Positions 1-8,806 are shown, counted from the stretch's first letter. The stretch is 64,000 nt of DNA from Limibacterium fermenti (GCF_041902845.1 NZ_CP159486.1:3596001-3660000); one strand, 5' to 3'. A program made the numbers and translations. Notes: generated from the sequence alone by a model not told the origin.

Positions 1-93
1 TTTTTTATGATACCTGCTTGGAGATTAGCCACCGAAAACGAGAAAACGTCACCAAAGCATCCTTTTTCCGAGGGAATAAAAGCAGGGAAAAGT

Positions 94-124
94 TTTGATA
101 TTACGGACTTTCGTTGTATTTTTG
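94..124 (+). promoter_or_regulatory. Bacteroidetes-type promoter of tRNA-Pro
   Basis: TTTG at 94-97, a 19-bp spacer, then TATTTTTG at 117-124, which fits the Bacteroidetes sigma-ABfr consensus (TTTG, 17-21 bp, TAnnTTTG). The expected transcription start is about 131, some 20 bases before the tRNA. The same TATTTTTGCAG string precedes the tRNA-Leu gene at 59145. Confidence 0.75.
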
Positions 125-149
125 CAGCCACGTTTAAGAGAAAGAATAT

Positions 150-224
150 CGGGATGTAGCACAGTCCGGTTAGTGTGCCTGCTTTGGGAGCAGGAGGTCC
201 CAGGTTCGAATCCTGGTATCCCGA
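150..224 (+). tRNA. tRNA-Pro (anticodon TGG)
   Basis: A 75-nt cloverleaf. The acceptor arms CGGGATG (150-156) and TATCCCG (217-223) pair with one G-T, and A224 is the discriminator base. The anticodon loop reads CTTTGGGAG with TGG, and the T arm contains GGTTCGAATCC. CCA is not encoded. It has its own promoter (94-124) and a terminator hairpin at 234-263. Confidence 0.97.
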
Positions 225-233
225 CGGGATCTG

Positions 234-263
234 AGGCTGTTGAATAATTCAATAGCCTTTTTT
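234..263 (+). terminator. Terminator after tRNA-Pro
   Basis: Near-perfect hairpin: AGGCT (234-238) pairs with AGCCT (254-258), TTGAAT pairs with ATTCAA inside, and six Ts follow (258-263). It separates tRNA-Pro from aspS. Confidence 0.85.
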
Positions 264-310
264 CGTTCATGGAAATAGTAAACAAACCGACTATTTTGTA
301 AAACAAGAAT

Positions 311-2062
311 ATGTACAGAAGCAATACTTGCGGCGAATTACGCCAAGATAACATCGACACCGAAGTTACTTTAGCCGGATGGGTATCGAGAATCCGGAAA
401 ATGGGAGGAATGACGTTCATCGACCTACGCGATCGCTATGGAATAACACAACTTTCCTTCGATCAAAAAATCAATCACGACCTCTTTGAGCAGGCCAACA
501 AACTGGGACGTGAATATGTCATCCAAGTCACCGGAATCGTAAAGGAACGGTCTAGTAAAAATCCCCATCTTCCTACCGGCGATATCGAAATAATCGTTTC
601 GAAACTCAACATATTGAATGCGGCCAAAACACCGCCTTTCACTATCGACAACGAAACCGACGGCGGCGATGATATCCGCATGAAATACCGTTATCTAGAC
701 TTGCGCCGCGAAGTTGTCCGGAAAAATCTCGAACTGCGCCACCAACTGGCGTTCGAGACTCGCCGCTACTTGAACGAGCGCTCTTTCCTCGAAGTCGAAA
801 CTCCTGTGCTCATCGGATCGACCCCCGAAGGTGCCCGAGACTTTGTCGTTCCTTCACGCATGAATCAGGGGGAATTTTATGCTTTGCCGCAATCGCCTCA
901 ACTCTTTAAGCAATTGCTGATGGTATCGGGGTTCGACCGTTATTTCCAGATTGTGAAATGTTTTCGCGATGAAGACTTACGAGCGGACCGCCAACCCGAA
1001 TTCACGCAGATCGACTGCGAGATGTCTTTCGTACAACAAGAAGATGTGCTCACAATGTTCGAAGGTCTCGCCAAACATGTTTTTAAAACGATAAAAGGAA
1101 TCGAGTTGTCAGACTTTCCACGCATGACTTATGCCGATGCCATGAAGTATTATGGCTCGGATAAACCGGACATCCGTTTCGAAATGAAATTTAACGAACT
1201 CAAAGACCTTACCAAAGGACAGGATTTCGTCGTTTTCGACTCGGCTGAATATGTCGGCGCAATCTGTGCCGAAGGCTGTGCCGCGTATACCCGAAAACAG
1301 ATCGACGAATTGACCGATTTCGTAAAACGCCCTCAAATAGGCGCTAAGGGGTTGATTTACGTTCGCTACAACACCGATGGTTCGATTAAATCGTCGGTCG
1401 ACAAGTTCTATTCGCAAGAGATCCTGCTAACATGGATTGAACGTTGCGGGGCAAAGCCGGGTGATTTATTGCTCATTCTTGCCGGGGATACCGAAAAAAC
1501 GCAAAAGCAATTAGGTGAACTGCGACTGGAAATGGGCTCGCGCCTCGGACTACGAGACAAACAAGACTACCGATGTCTGTGGATCGTCGATTTTCCTTTA
1601 CTGGAAAAAGATGAAGAACTGGGGCGTTACTTTGCCAAACACCATCCTTTCACCTCCCCAAAAGCGGAAGATATTCCGTTGCTCGACACCGATCCCGGCG
1701 CCGTGCGGGCAAACGCATACGATATCGTTATAAACGGTGTCGAGGTAGGAGGCGGATCAATCCGTATACACGATAGCAATCTCCAGAAAAAAATGTTCTC
1801 CGTCCTTGGATTTACCGAAGAGCGTGCACAAGAACAGTTCGGCTTCCTGATGGACGCATTCCGCTACGGCGCTCCTCCTCATGGAGGTATCGCTTTCGGG
1901 TTAGATCGCTTCGTATCCATCTTGGCCGGATTAGACAGCATTCGCGATTGCATCGCCTTCCCGAAAAACACGGCGGGACGCGATGTCATGATCGATGCGC
2001 CTTCGAGAATCGAACAAGAACAATTGGACGAATTAGGACTTATAATCAAGAAGAAACCCTAA
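311..2062 (+). CDS. aspS: Aspartate--tRNA ligase
   Basis: Cytoplasmic class II aminoacyl-tRNA synthetase that charges tRNA-Asp. At 583 residues it has the full bacterial length. The N-terminal OB-fold anticodon-binding domain (about residues 1-110, with GWVSRIRKMGG) is followed by class II motif 1 (FLEVETPVL), motif 2 (FRDEDLRADRQPEFTQID), the bacterial GAD insertion in the middle, and motif 3 near the C-terminus (GIAFGLDRFVSILAG). The start is the first ATG, 11 bases after TTTTGTAAAAC, which may be part of a degenerate -7 box. No partner gene is linked; a terminator follows at 2085-2125. I see nothing unusual in it. Whether it also charges tRNA-Asn cannot be decided from this window. Confidence 0.97.
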   Translation: MYRSNTCGELRQDNIDTEVTLAGWVSRIRKMGGMTFIDLRDRYGITQLSFDQKINHDLFEQANKLGREYVIQVTGIVKERSSKNPHLPTGDIEIIVSKLNILNAAKTPPFTIDNETDGGDDIRMKYRYLDLRREVVRKNLELRHQLAFETRRYLNERSFLEVETPVLIGSTPEGARDFVVPSRMNQGEFYALPQSPQLFKQLLMVSGFDRYFQIVKCFRDEDLRADRQPEFTQIDCEMSFVQQEDVLTMFEGLAKHVFKTIKGIELSDFPRMTYADAMKYYGSDKPDIRFEMKFNELKDLTKGQDFVVFDSAEYVGAICAEGCAAYTRKQIDELTDFVKRPQIGAKGLIYVRYNTDGSIKSSVDKFYSQEILLTWIERCGAKPGDLLLILAGDTEKTQKQLGELRLEMGSRLGLRDKQDYRCLWIVDFPLLEKDEELGRYFAKHHPFTSPKAEDIPLLDTDPGAVRANAYDIVINGVEVGGGSIRIHDSNLQKKMFSVLGFTEERAQEQFGFLMDAFRYGAPPHGGIAFGLDRFVSILAGLDSIRDCIAFPKNTAGRDVMIDAPSRIEQEQLDELGLIIKKKP

Positions 2063-2084
2063 GATAAGCCAACACATATATATG

Positions 2085-2125
2085 AATGCATCGGATGGCC
2101 TATAACCTTCCGGTGCATTTTTTTT
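2085..2125 (+). terminator. Rho-independent terminator after aspS
   Basis: AATGCATCGGATGG pairs with CCTTCCGGTGCAT (two mismatches), followed by a run of at least eight Ts. Confidence 0.9.
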
Positions 2126-2215
2126 CATCTATTGCGGATAATCATTCTTTTCGTATTGAAAAATGATATACTTTTGTATCGAAATACCGGCATATCTCAG
2201 AGTGAAATAAACAAT

Positions 2216-2785
2216 ATGACAATGACAAAGCTATACATAAAGAACATGGTCTGTGATCGGTGCATTATGGTGGTGCAAAATGAAATATGTAAAGTTGGTA
2301 TCGGTATAAAAGATATACAATTAGGAGAAGTCACTCTTGAAAAAGAATTGTCAGATGAAGAAAGACTTGTATTGGACGCGAGGTTGACCGAACTGGGTTT
2401 TGTACTAATCGATAACAAAAAGAGCCGTATCATAGAAAAAATAAAGAATATTATCATTCACTACATACATTATGGGGCGAATGACACAAAGTCCAATTTA
2501 TCAAATATATTAAGTACTGAATTGCATCATGATTATAGCTACTTGTCCAATTTATTTTCGGAAGAAGAAGGTACGACAATTGAAAAATACTCTATCGCTC
2601 AGAGAATAGAGAAAGTGAAAGAATTATTGGTATATGATGAGTTGTCGTTGAGTGAGATTGCTTACCGCCTGAACTATTCCAGCTTGGGGTACCTGAGCAA
2701 TCAGTTCAAAAAAGTGACTGGCGTTACTCCCAGTCGTTTCAAACAGATCAAAGAAAACAAAAGGAAGCCATTGGACAAAGTGTAA
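2216..2785 (+). CDS. AraC-type regulator with an N-terminal HMA-like metal site
   Basis: About 189 residues from the ATG at 2216; an in-frame TTG at 2132 is upstream of the promoter-like TACTTTTG (2169-2176) and is unlikely to be used. The N-terminal half (about residues 4-68) is built like a heavy-metal-associated domain: KNMVCDRC gives C13-x2-C16, followed by a beta-alpha pattern. The C-terminal half is an AraC helix-turn-helix (SLSEIAYRLNYSSLGYLSNQFKKVTGVTPSRFKQ). It precedes the copper ATPase gene in the same direction, so I infer that it senses Cu(I) or a related metal directly and controls that gene. A regulator that carries its own CxxC chaperone-like domain differs from the usual CueR/CsoR/CopY sensors. 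The family assignment is sure; the ligand is inferred. Confidence 0.8.
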   Translation: MTMTKLYIKNMVCDRCIMVVQNEICKVGIGIKDIQLGEVTLEKELSDEERLVLDARLTELGFVLIDNKKSRIIEKIKNIIIHYIHYGANDTKSNLSNILSTELHHDYSYLSNLFSEEEGTTIEKYSIAQRIEKVKELLVYDELSLSEIAYRLNYSSLGYLSNQFKKVTGVTPSRFKQIKENKRKPLDKV

Positions 2786-2870
2786 ATCTTACAAATCTAT
2801 TCCAGAAATACACAATAACCCGAATCGAAATTGTCATCACCTTTGTACCGTAAAATAAAACAAAGAATGT

Positions 2871-5108
2871 ATGACAATAAACGATAAAAGCCCGGCAAAA
2901 GCAGAAGACCTCATACAACAGTCTTTTCCGGTATTGAATATGAGTTGCGCTTCATGCGCTGTGAATGTAGAAAACATCGTGAAATCGATAGACGGAGTTG
3001 CCGATGCTTCCGTAAATTTTGCCACCGCTACATTGTCGGTAAAATACATGGCGAATAAGATCGATCCGCCGGCTTTGCAAAAAGAAGTTCAATCTGCCGG
3101 TTATGACTTACTTATCGAAGATGAAACGTCCCGACAAGAACTGCTTGAAACCATTCGCGAAAAAAATTTCCAGACGTTAAGGAATAAAACCTTTTTGGCC
3201 GGTATCCTTTCACTTCCGGTAGTTATGATCGGTATGTTCTTTATGGATTTGCCCTATGGTAACGAAATCTCATGGCTGTTTTCAACACCCGTTGTATTTT
3301 GGGTAGGCAAGGGCTTTTTCGTCAATGCATGGAAACAAGCGAAACATCGCTCTGCCAATATGGACACGTTGGTTGCATTGAGCACAGGAACGGCTTATTT
3401 ATTCAGCGTATTCAATATGTTGTTTGCAGATTTCTGGCTTGCAAGAGGCTTGCAGCCCCATGTGTATTTTGAAGCTTCGGCGGTGATTATTTTCTTTATC
3501 CTTTTAGGTAAACTATTGGAAGAAACAGCAGAAGGAAATTCCTCTTCTGCAATTAAAAAGTTGATGGGACTACAGCCGAAAACGGTGACGATCGTTTTGC
3601 CCGGCGGACAGGAAAAACAAGCCTGTATCGGAGATGTAACTATAGACGATATCATTCTGGTAAAACCCGGTGAAAAAATCGCAGTAGATGGTATTGTCAC
3701 TTCCGGCAGTTCATATGTCGACGAGAGTATGTTGAGCGGTGAATCCGTACCGATACTGAAAGAAGAGAATGAAAAGGTGTTTGCCGGCACGATCAATCAA
3801 AAAGGCAGTTTCAAGTTTAAAGCCGAAAAAATCGGTAAGGAAACGGTGCTCGCTCAAATCATTAAAACAGTACAGGATGCGCAAGGCAGCAAAGCTCCGG
3901 TTCAAAAACTCGTCGATAAAATTGCCGGCATATTTGTTCCGACAGTAATAGGAATAGCCCTAATCACGTTCATTATATGGCTGCTGTTTGGAGGCCAAAA
4001 TAATGTTGCACACGGACTTTTAGCGGCGATTACCGTTTTGGTGATTGCCTGTCCCTGTGCATTGGGATTGGCTACCCCTACGGCGATTATGGTTGGTATA
4101 GGAAAAGGTGCGGAAAACGGAATTTTAATCAAAGATGCCGAATGCCTGGAACTTGCCAGGAACATACAATCAGTCGTACTGGATAAGACCGGAACCATCA
4201 CGAAAGGAAAGCCACAGGTAACGGATAGTAAATGGCTTGACGAAACGGACTTAGGCAAACGAGTCTTATTAAGTATCGAAAAACAATCCGGGCATCCATT
4301 GGCAGAAGCGGTCGTTAACTATCTGGAATATGTGCAAGATGTTTCATTATCCAAATTCGAGAGTATTACCGGTAAAGGGGTAAAAGCAATGTACAAGGGT
4401 GAAAGTTATTTTGTCGGCAACAAACAACTACTGACAGAGAACAATATTCCCATAACAAATGGCTTACAACAGCAAGCTGAAGAATGGGCTAAACTATCAA
4501 AGACGGTAATCTGGTTTGCGAGCGGTAAACAAACCCTTTCTGTATTGGCTATCTCAGACAAGATAAGAGAAACCTCGGTAGAAGCCATCCGGCAAATACA
4601 AGAGATGAGAGTTAACGTGTATATGCTCACAGGCGATAATGAGTTTACTGCACAAGCTGTTGCACAGCAAACAAACATACCGTATTATAAGGCGGAAGTG
4701 CTGCCGCAAGACAAAGCGGATTTTGTAAAAGAACTTCAACGCAAAGGAGAAGTAGTAGCCATGGTGGGCGACGGAATTAATGATAGTACAGCCTTGGCGA
4801 CGGCGGATGTAAGTATTGCCATGGGCAAGGGAAGCGATATCGCCATGGAAGTAGCGAAAATAACAATCATTTCGCCGGATCTTACCAAGATATCCCAAGC
4901 CATCCGATTATCGCGTCAAACCGTATCGACCATCAAACAGAACTTGTTCTGGGCATTTATATATAATCTTGTCGGTATTCCTGTCGCCGCAGGAATCCTT
5001 TATCCGGTCAACGGTTTTTTACTCAACCCCATGATTGCGGGAGCGGCTATGGCTTTAAGTAGTGTCAGTGTAGTATGCAACAGTTTGCGGTTAAAATGGA
5101 AGAAATAG
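2871..5108 (+). CDS. copA: Cu(I)-exporting P1B-type ATPase
   Basis: Inner-membrane heavy-metal pump, 745 residues, with one N-terminal HMA domain (C26-x2-C29 in NMSCASC, about residues 17-85). Paired transmembrane helices follow, then the actuator motif (SGESVPI), the membrane metal motif C394-P-C396 (ACPCALGLATPT), the phosphorylation site D438 in DKTGT, the P1B-specific HP motif (SGHPLAEA) and the hinge MVGDGIND. The CPC sequence and the C-terminal membrane residues (YN in the helix after GIND, then MxxSS) are those of Cu+ (P1B-1) pumps. It lies 85 bases after the AraC/HMA regulator and 57 bases before a small HMA protein, a copper-handling unit. It is complete and of normal length. Confidence 0.95.
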   Translation: MTINDKSPAKAEDLIQQSFPVLNMSCASCAVNVENIVKSIDGVADASVNFATATLSVKYMANKIDPPALQKEVQSAGYDLLIEDETSRQELLETIREKNFQTLRNKTFLAGILSLPVVMIGMFFMDLPYGNEISWLFSTPVVFWVGKGFFVNAWKQAKHRSANMDTLVALSTGTAYLFSVFNMLFADFWLARGLQPHVYFEASAVIIFFILLGKLLEETAEGNSSSAIKKLMGLQPKTVTIVLPGGQEKQACIGDVTIDDIILVKPGEKIAVDGIVTSGSSYVDESMLSGESVPILKEENEKVFAGTINQKGSFKFKAEKIGKETVLAQIIKTVQDAQGSKAPVQKLVDKIAGIFVPTVIGIALITFIIWLLFGGQNNVAHGLLAAITVLVIACPCALGLATPTAIMVGIGKGAENGILIKDAECLELARNIQSVVLDKTGTITKGKPQVTDSKWLDETDLGKRVLLSIEKQSGHPLAEAVVNYLEYVQDVSLSKFESITGKGVKAMYKGESYFVGNKQLLTENNIPITNGLQQQAEEWAKLSKTVIWFASGKQTLSVLAISDKIRETSVEAIRQIQEMRVNVYMLTGDNEFTAQAVAQQTNIPYYKAEVLPQDKADFVKELQRKGEVVAMVGDGINDSTALATADVSIAMGKGSDIAMEVAKITIISPDLTKISQAIRLSRQTVSTIKQNLFWAFIYNLVGIPVAAGILYPVNGFLLNPMIAGAAMALSSVSVVCNSLRLKWKK

Positions 5109-5165
5109 ACAACTGCGTTTAATCACAATTTTATATCCGTTCTCAATCATCAAAATTAGAAGAAA

Positions 5166-5396
5166 ATGAGCAAAGAAAATCAACAAATTTTTAAGTTTAA
5201 AACAAATATCCATTGCAGTGGTTGTGTAGCAAAAGTAACTCCATTTCTTGATAAAACTGAAAGAGTTTCTCATTGGGATGTGGATATCGTCGGTAGCGAC
5301 AAAATGCTTACAGTGAAATCAAAAGGAATAACTGAGCAGGAGATAATGGAAATTGTAGAAAAAGCATGGTTTAAAATTGAACCGTTGAAACTATAA
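5166..5396 (+). CDS. Small HMA-domain metal-binding protein (copper chaperone-like)
   Basis: 76 residues forming one heavy-metal-associated fold: IHCSGCVAKV supplies C17-x2-C20 on the first loop, then the second helix and final strand. It probably passes Cu(I) to, or receives it from, the ATPase encoded just upstream, as CopZ does; this role is inferred from domain and position. The ATG at 5166 follows AGAAGAAA. The length is typical of CopZ-like chaperones. Confidence 0.85.
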   Translation: MSKENQQIFKFKTNIHCSGCVAKVTPFLDKTERVSHWDVDIVGSDKMLTVKSKGITEQEIMEIVEKAWFKIEPLKL

Positions 5397-5422
5397 ATAT
5401 TTTTATCTATGGGACATAATAA

Positions 5423-5704
5423 ATGAATCAAAAAACTCAACGAAGAAAACAGAAATCTATCGGTAGGAAGAATTTAAAATCTACCGGTAAGGTTATTGTG
5501 CCAAGAAAAAGAAGAAAGACCTTTTTTTCTAAATACGACACTGTTATTATTCTGTTTATTGGTTCACTTATAGGATTTTCAATTTGGTATTTTTTTATAA
5601 GATGTGGCAATATTCATTGCATACGTAATTCTTTGGTTGTTCCTTATGTCGGAATATCCGCATTTATAACTTGGTGCATATTTATGGCTTTTTTCAAAAA
5701 ATAA
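5423..5704 (+). CDS. Small basic membrane protein of unknown function
   Basis: 93 residues. The first 35 are strongly basic (Arg/Lys-rich, predicted cytoplasmic); two hydrophobic segments follow at about residues 41-58 and 72-90, separated by a short loop with two cysteines (RCGNIHC). I do not recognise it securely; it loosely resembles the short DUF6132-type two-helix proteins of Bacteroidetes. It is the last gene of the copper cluster, 26 bases after the HMA protein. The CxxxxC loop could bind a metal or form a disulfide, but that is speculation. Confidence 0.6.
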   Translation: MNQKTQRRKQKSIGRKNLKSTGKVIVPRKRRKTFFSKYDTVIILFIGSLIGFSIWYFFIRCGNIHCIRNSLVVPYVGISAFITWCIFMAFFKK

Positions 5705-5834
5705 AATATAAAAGTGATTAGCTTAATAAAAAAAATAACGATAATTGATTGAAAGTATGCAGTTCGTCACTCTCCCAAATCCCCTTCGAACTTCTCCAAA
5801 AAGGGGATCCGACGCTTTGCGGAATCCTATAAAC

Positions 5835-6500
5835 CTAAATGAGCTTTTCCATTCGTTCCCTATCCAATACCGTCAGTTTGCGCTTATAAAGGGTGATAAT
5901 TTCCTCGTTAATCATCTCTCCGATCGTGCGGGCCAACGAAGGGCGTTGTACGCCGAAATATTCGGCAAGCTGTGTTTGTGTGCGTTTAAGGATAAAGCTG
6001 TTTTGCAAAGGCGTGGTATTCTCAAGGATATACAACGACAACCGTCCCTTCAAGCTTTTTATGGTAAACAGTTGTAATTTGTTCGCCAAGAAAACGGTCA
6101 TATTCGAGTTAAGTCTCATAAAATTGAGGAGCAACTCCTTGTTCTTCATCATTTCCTGCAACCAAACCGAATCCGGAATCATATAGAATACGCAGGGTCC
6201 CGATGCCACAACATCTACCGGAAAGCGGTTTTGTCCGGCAAAAATAAATGCCGGAGCCAGGGGATGCACCGCCTCAATAAAATCGATCTCGATGACATTT
6301 CCTTCTTTGGTAATCATTTCGGTACGAACCAACCCGTCGACCAACAAATAAAGAAAACGGATGGTATCGCCTTGACGGGCGACATACGCCCCTTTCTGCA
6401 ACGTCCGGACTTCCGCCACCGAACGCTCCATAATCTGCGTAATCTCTTCTTGAGAAAGCCCTTGGAAAAGAGGGCAACCCGATAAATCATATTCTCCCAT
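5835..6500 (-). CDS. Crp/Fnr-family regulator, HcpR-like
   Basis: 221 residues from ATG 6500; an in-frame TTG lies 39 bases upstream. The N-terminal cyclic-nucleotide-binding-like barrel covers about residues 10-120 and the C-terminal winged helix-turn-helix about 150-215 (QLAEYFGVQRPSLARTIGEM). It is divergent from hcp, with an 18-bp palindrome (6581-6598) between them. HcpR proteins of Bacteroidetes, such as that of Porphyromonas gingivalis, are heme-dependent activators of hcp under nitric oxide or nitrite stress. Position and operator make this the likely regulator of hcp and of the cupin operon at 8457. No FNR-type iron-sulfur cysteine cluster is visible, in keeping with heme sensing. 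The family is sure; the NO role is inferred. Confidence 0.85.
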   Translation of the reverse strand: MGEYDLSGCPLFQGLSQEEITQIMERSVAEVRTLQKGAYVARQGDTIRFLYLLVDGLVRTEMITKEGNVIEIDFIEAVHPLAPAFIFAGQNRFPVDVVASGPCVFYMIPDSVWLQEMMKNKELLLNFMRLNSNMTVFLANKLQLFTIKSLKGRLSLYILENTTPLQNSFILKRTQTQLAEYFGVQRPSLARTIGEMINEEIITLYKRKLTVLDRERMEKLI

Positions 6501-6580
6501 ACACGTGTAAGCCGTAAATAACGTGAACAATGTCAGCAAAGGTAACGAATTTGCTTTTGAAAAATAGTTAAATCGCCTAC

Positions 6581-6598
6581 ATGTAACTCAAGTTACAT
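6581..6598. promoter_or_regulatory. Palindromic operator upstream of hcp
   Basis: ATGTAAC-TCAA-GTTACAT, a perfect 7+7 bp palindrome between the Crp/Fnr gene and hcp. Its centre (6589.5) is 29.5 bases before the first base of the hcp -7 box, or about -43 from the expected start, a class II activator position. The same core TGTAAC-N4-GTTACA recurs at 8377-8394. Confidence 0.85.
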
Positions 6599-6618
6599 TT
6601 TTTGTGATTCCTCTAATG

Positions 6619-6626
6619 TACTTTTG
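6619..6626 (+). promoter_or_regulatory. -7 element of the hcp promoter
   Basis: TACTTTTG matches TAnnTTTG exactly. No good -33 TTTG is present at the right distance, as expected if the promoter depends on an activator bound at 6581-6598. The expected start is about 6633. Confidence 0.75.
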
Positions 6627-6662
6627 TCATAACAGGAATATATAAAACTAAAAATAAAAGAG

Positions 6663-8366
6663 ATGGATAAAATGTTTTGTTTTCAATGTCAGGAAACGGC
6701 CAAAAACGAAGGCTGTACGGTAAAAGGGGTATGCGGAAAAACCGCTACTGTGGCAAATCTACAGGATTTACTGGTATTCCTATGCAAAGGGATATCTCAT
6801 TACACGGTTCGTTTAAGGGACCGTAAGATAGAAATACCGGAAATCAACCGGTTTATTACGGATAGTTTGTTCATGACCATCACGAACGCGAACTTCGACA
6901 AAAGCCGCTTCATCACCCGTATACTTATGGCATATGAATTGCGAAATGCCGCAAAAGAAAAATATCTTTCGAGCGGAGGCGATATAAATGAGATCGCTTT
7001 CGAAGGGGCGTTCTGGACCGGCGAAAGGGAAGAGCAAATGGCCGAAAAAGCCGAACAGGTGGGAATATTGACAACGGAAAACGAAGATATCTGCTCGCTG
7101 CGGGAACTAACCATTTACGGGCTAAAAGGAATGGCAGCCTACGCCGAACATGCTTATAATCTCGGATATACCGACGACGGCATCTATGCATTCATGCAAA
7201 AGGCATTGGTCGCGACGGCCGACGATTCGCTATCGGTAGACGAACTGACCGGACTGGTACTCGAAACAGGACAATACGGTGTTCAGGTGATGGCATTGCT
7301 CGATAAGGCCAATACTTCGAGTTATGGAAATCCCGAAATAACAATGGTAAACCTGGGTGTCCGCAACAATCCGGGTATTTTGATCAGCGGTCATGACATG
7401 AAAGACATGGAAGAGTTGTTGAAGCAAACCGAAGGTACCGGAGTGGATGTGTATACCCATAGCGAAATGCTGCCGGCGAATTATTATCCGGCTTTCAAAA
7501 AATACGCCCATTTCGTGGGAAACTATGGCAGCTCATGGTGGCATCAGACGGAGGATTTCGAACATTTCAACGGGGTCATCCTTTTCACGACAAACTGTAT
7601 TGTCCCGCCTAAGAAATCGGCAACGTATACCGGCCGCGTATATACCACGGGGGCCACGGGATTTGAAGGATTCAAACATATCGAAGACCGCAAAGACGGC
7701 CGTCCCAAAGATTTTTCAGCCGTCATCGAACACGCAAAGCAATGCGCCTCCCCCGAAGAGATTGAAACCGGCACCATTGTCGGCGGATTTGCGCATAATC
7801 AGGTCATCGCCTTAGCCGATAAAGTGATCGATGCGGTAAAGACCGGCGCCATCCGTAAGTTCTTTGTAATGGGAGGATGTGACGGACGCATGCGTGGGCG
7901 GAACTATTATACCGAATTCGCCGAAAAGCTTCCCAAAGATACGGTTATTCTCACGGCGGGTTGCGCCAAATATCGTTACAACAAGCTTTCCTTAGGAGAT
8001 ATAAACGGCATTCCTCGAGTATTGGATGCAGGACAATGCAACGATAGTTATTCTCTGGTAAAGATTGCCTTAGCGCTCAAGGAGGCTTTCGGACTCGATG
8101 ATCTGAACGACCTGCCTATCGCCTATAACATCGCCTGGTATGAACAAAAAGCGGTCATCGTCCTTTTGGCGCTCTTATCTCTGGGCGTTAAGAACATTCA
8201 TTTAGGCCCTACCCTTCCGGCTTTCCTTTCACCCAACGTCGCCAACGTGCTGGTCAGGAATTTCGGAATCGCGGGAATTTCCTCGGTCGATGAAGACATG
8301 AAAGTACTATTATCCGTCAAGCGGCATGAAGCCGTTAAACGGATAAGTGTACTTAAAAATCTATAA
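6663..8366 (+). CDS. hcp: Hybrid-cluster protein / hydroxylamine reductase
   Basis: 567-residue cytoplasmic iron-sulfur enzyme. It reduces hydroxylamine in vitro and is thought to act as an NO reductase in vivo. The N-terminal cluster motif is C6-x2-C9-x8-C18-x5-C24, the spacing of strict-anaerobe class I Hcp proteins. Later conserved pieces that ligate the hybrid Fe-S-O cluster are visible, including GHDMKDMEELL, TTNCIVPP, TAGCAKYRYNKL and DAGQCNDSYS. Length and motifs are complete. Activator-type regulation is suggested by the palindrome at 6581-6598 next to the divergent Crp/Fnr gene. No hcr reductase gene is adjacent. Confidence 0.96.
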   Translation: MDKMFCFQCQETAKNEGCTVKGVCGKTATVANLQDLLVFLCKGISHYTVRLRDRKIEIPEINRFITDSLFMTITNANFDKSRFITRILMAYELRNAAKEKYLSSGGDINEIAFEGAFWTGEREEQMAEKAEQVGILTTENEDICSLRELTIYGLKGMAAYAEHAYNLGYTDDGIYAFMQKALVATADDSLSVDELTGLVLETGQYGVQVMALLDKANTSSYGNPEITMVNLGVRNNPGILISGHDMKDMEELLKQTEGTGVDVYTHSEMLPANYYPAFKKYAHFVGNYGSSWWHQTEDFEHFNGVILFTTNCIVPPKKSATYTGRVYTTGATGFEGFKHIEDRKDGRPKDFSAVIEHAKQCASPEEIETGTIVGGFAHNQVIALADKVIDAVKTGAIRKFFVMGGCDGRMRGRNYYTEFAEKLPKDTVILTAGCAKYRYNKLSLGDINGIPRVLDAGQCNDSYSLVKIALALKEAFGLDDLNDLPIAYNIAWYEQKAVIVLLALLSLGVKNIHLGPTLPAFLSPNVANVLVRNFGIAGISSVDEDMKVLLSVKRHEAVKRISVLKNL

Positions 8367-8376
8367 AACACGACTT

Positions 8377-8394
8377 TTGTAACCTCGGTTACAA
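8377..8394. promoter_or_regulatory. Second palindromic operator, upstream of the cupin operon
   Basis: TTGTAAC-CTCG-GTTACAA, a perfect 7+7 bp palindrome with the same core and spacing as the one upstream of hcp. Its centre (8385.5) is again exactly 29.5 bases before the first base of the -7 box at 8415. This makes the cupin operon a likely member of the same regulon. Confidence 0.85.
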
Positions 8395-8414
8395 CTTTCT
8401 TTGCTTCTATAGAA

Positions 8415-8422
8415 TATCTTTG
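8415..8422 (+). promoter_or_regulatory. -7 element of the cupin operon promoter
   Basis: TATCTTTG matches TAnnTTTG. The expected start is about 8429, leaving a leader of roughly 28 bases before the ATG at 8457. As at hcp, no clear -33 element is seen. Confidence 0.7.
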
Positions 8423-8456
8423 TGTATGAAAATTCATCCGTAAACATAAAAAGAAA

Positions 8457-8783
8457 ATGGCAACATACGAAAAAGCAACCTCTTATAAATTGGACGATAC
8501 GATCACTTACGCCCAAGGAGGCATTATCAGCAAACAAGTAACGAAGAATAAGGCGGGCAATATCACTCTCTTCTCTTTCGACAAGGATCAGGCGCTCACC
8601 GAACATACATCTCCCTATGACGCATTCGTGCAGATTCTCGACGGCGAAGCGGAAATCCGCATTGACGGACAACCGCATGTATTGAAAAAAGGCGAGTGCA
8701 TCATCATGCCTGCCGATCATCCGCATGCCCTCAAAGCCACTCAACCGTTTAAAATGCTCCTCACCATGATCAGGGGAGAATAG
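8457..8783 (+). CDS. Cupin-domain protein
   Basis: 108 residues forming one small beta-barrel cupin. Motif 1 is degenerate, with EH (LTEHTSPYDAFVQILDGEAEI), and motif 2 is GECIIMPADHPHALKA with its histidines. Such one-domain cupins bind a metal; the substrate cannot be read from sequence. It is the first gene of a unit with the DUF438/hemerythrin/PAS protein (gap 23 bases) and a DUF1858 protein, preceded by the same operator as hcp. I infer a role in the nitrosative-stress response. The fold is sure; the function is unknown. Confidence 0.85.
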   Translation: MATYEKATSYKLDDTITYAQGGIISKQVTKNKAGNITLFSFDKDQALTEHTSPYDAFVQILDGEAEIRIDGQPHVLKKGECIIMPADHPHALKATQPFKMLLTMIRGE

Positions 8784-8806
8784 AAAACATTTATACCGAT
8801 AAAAAT

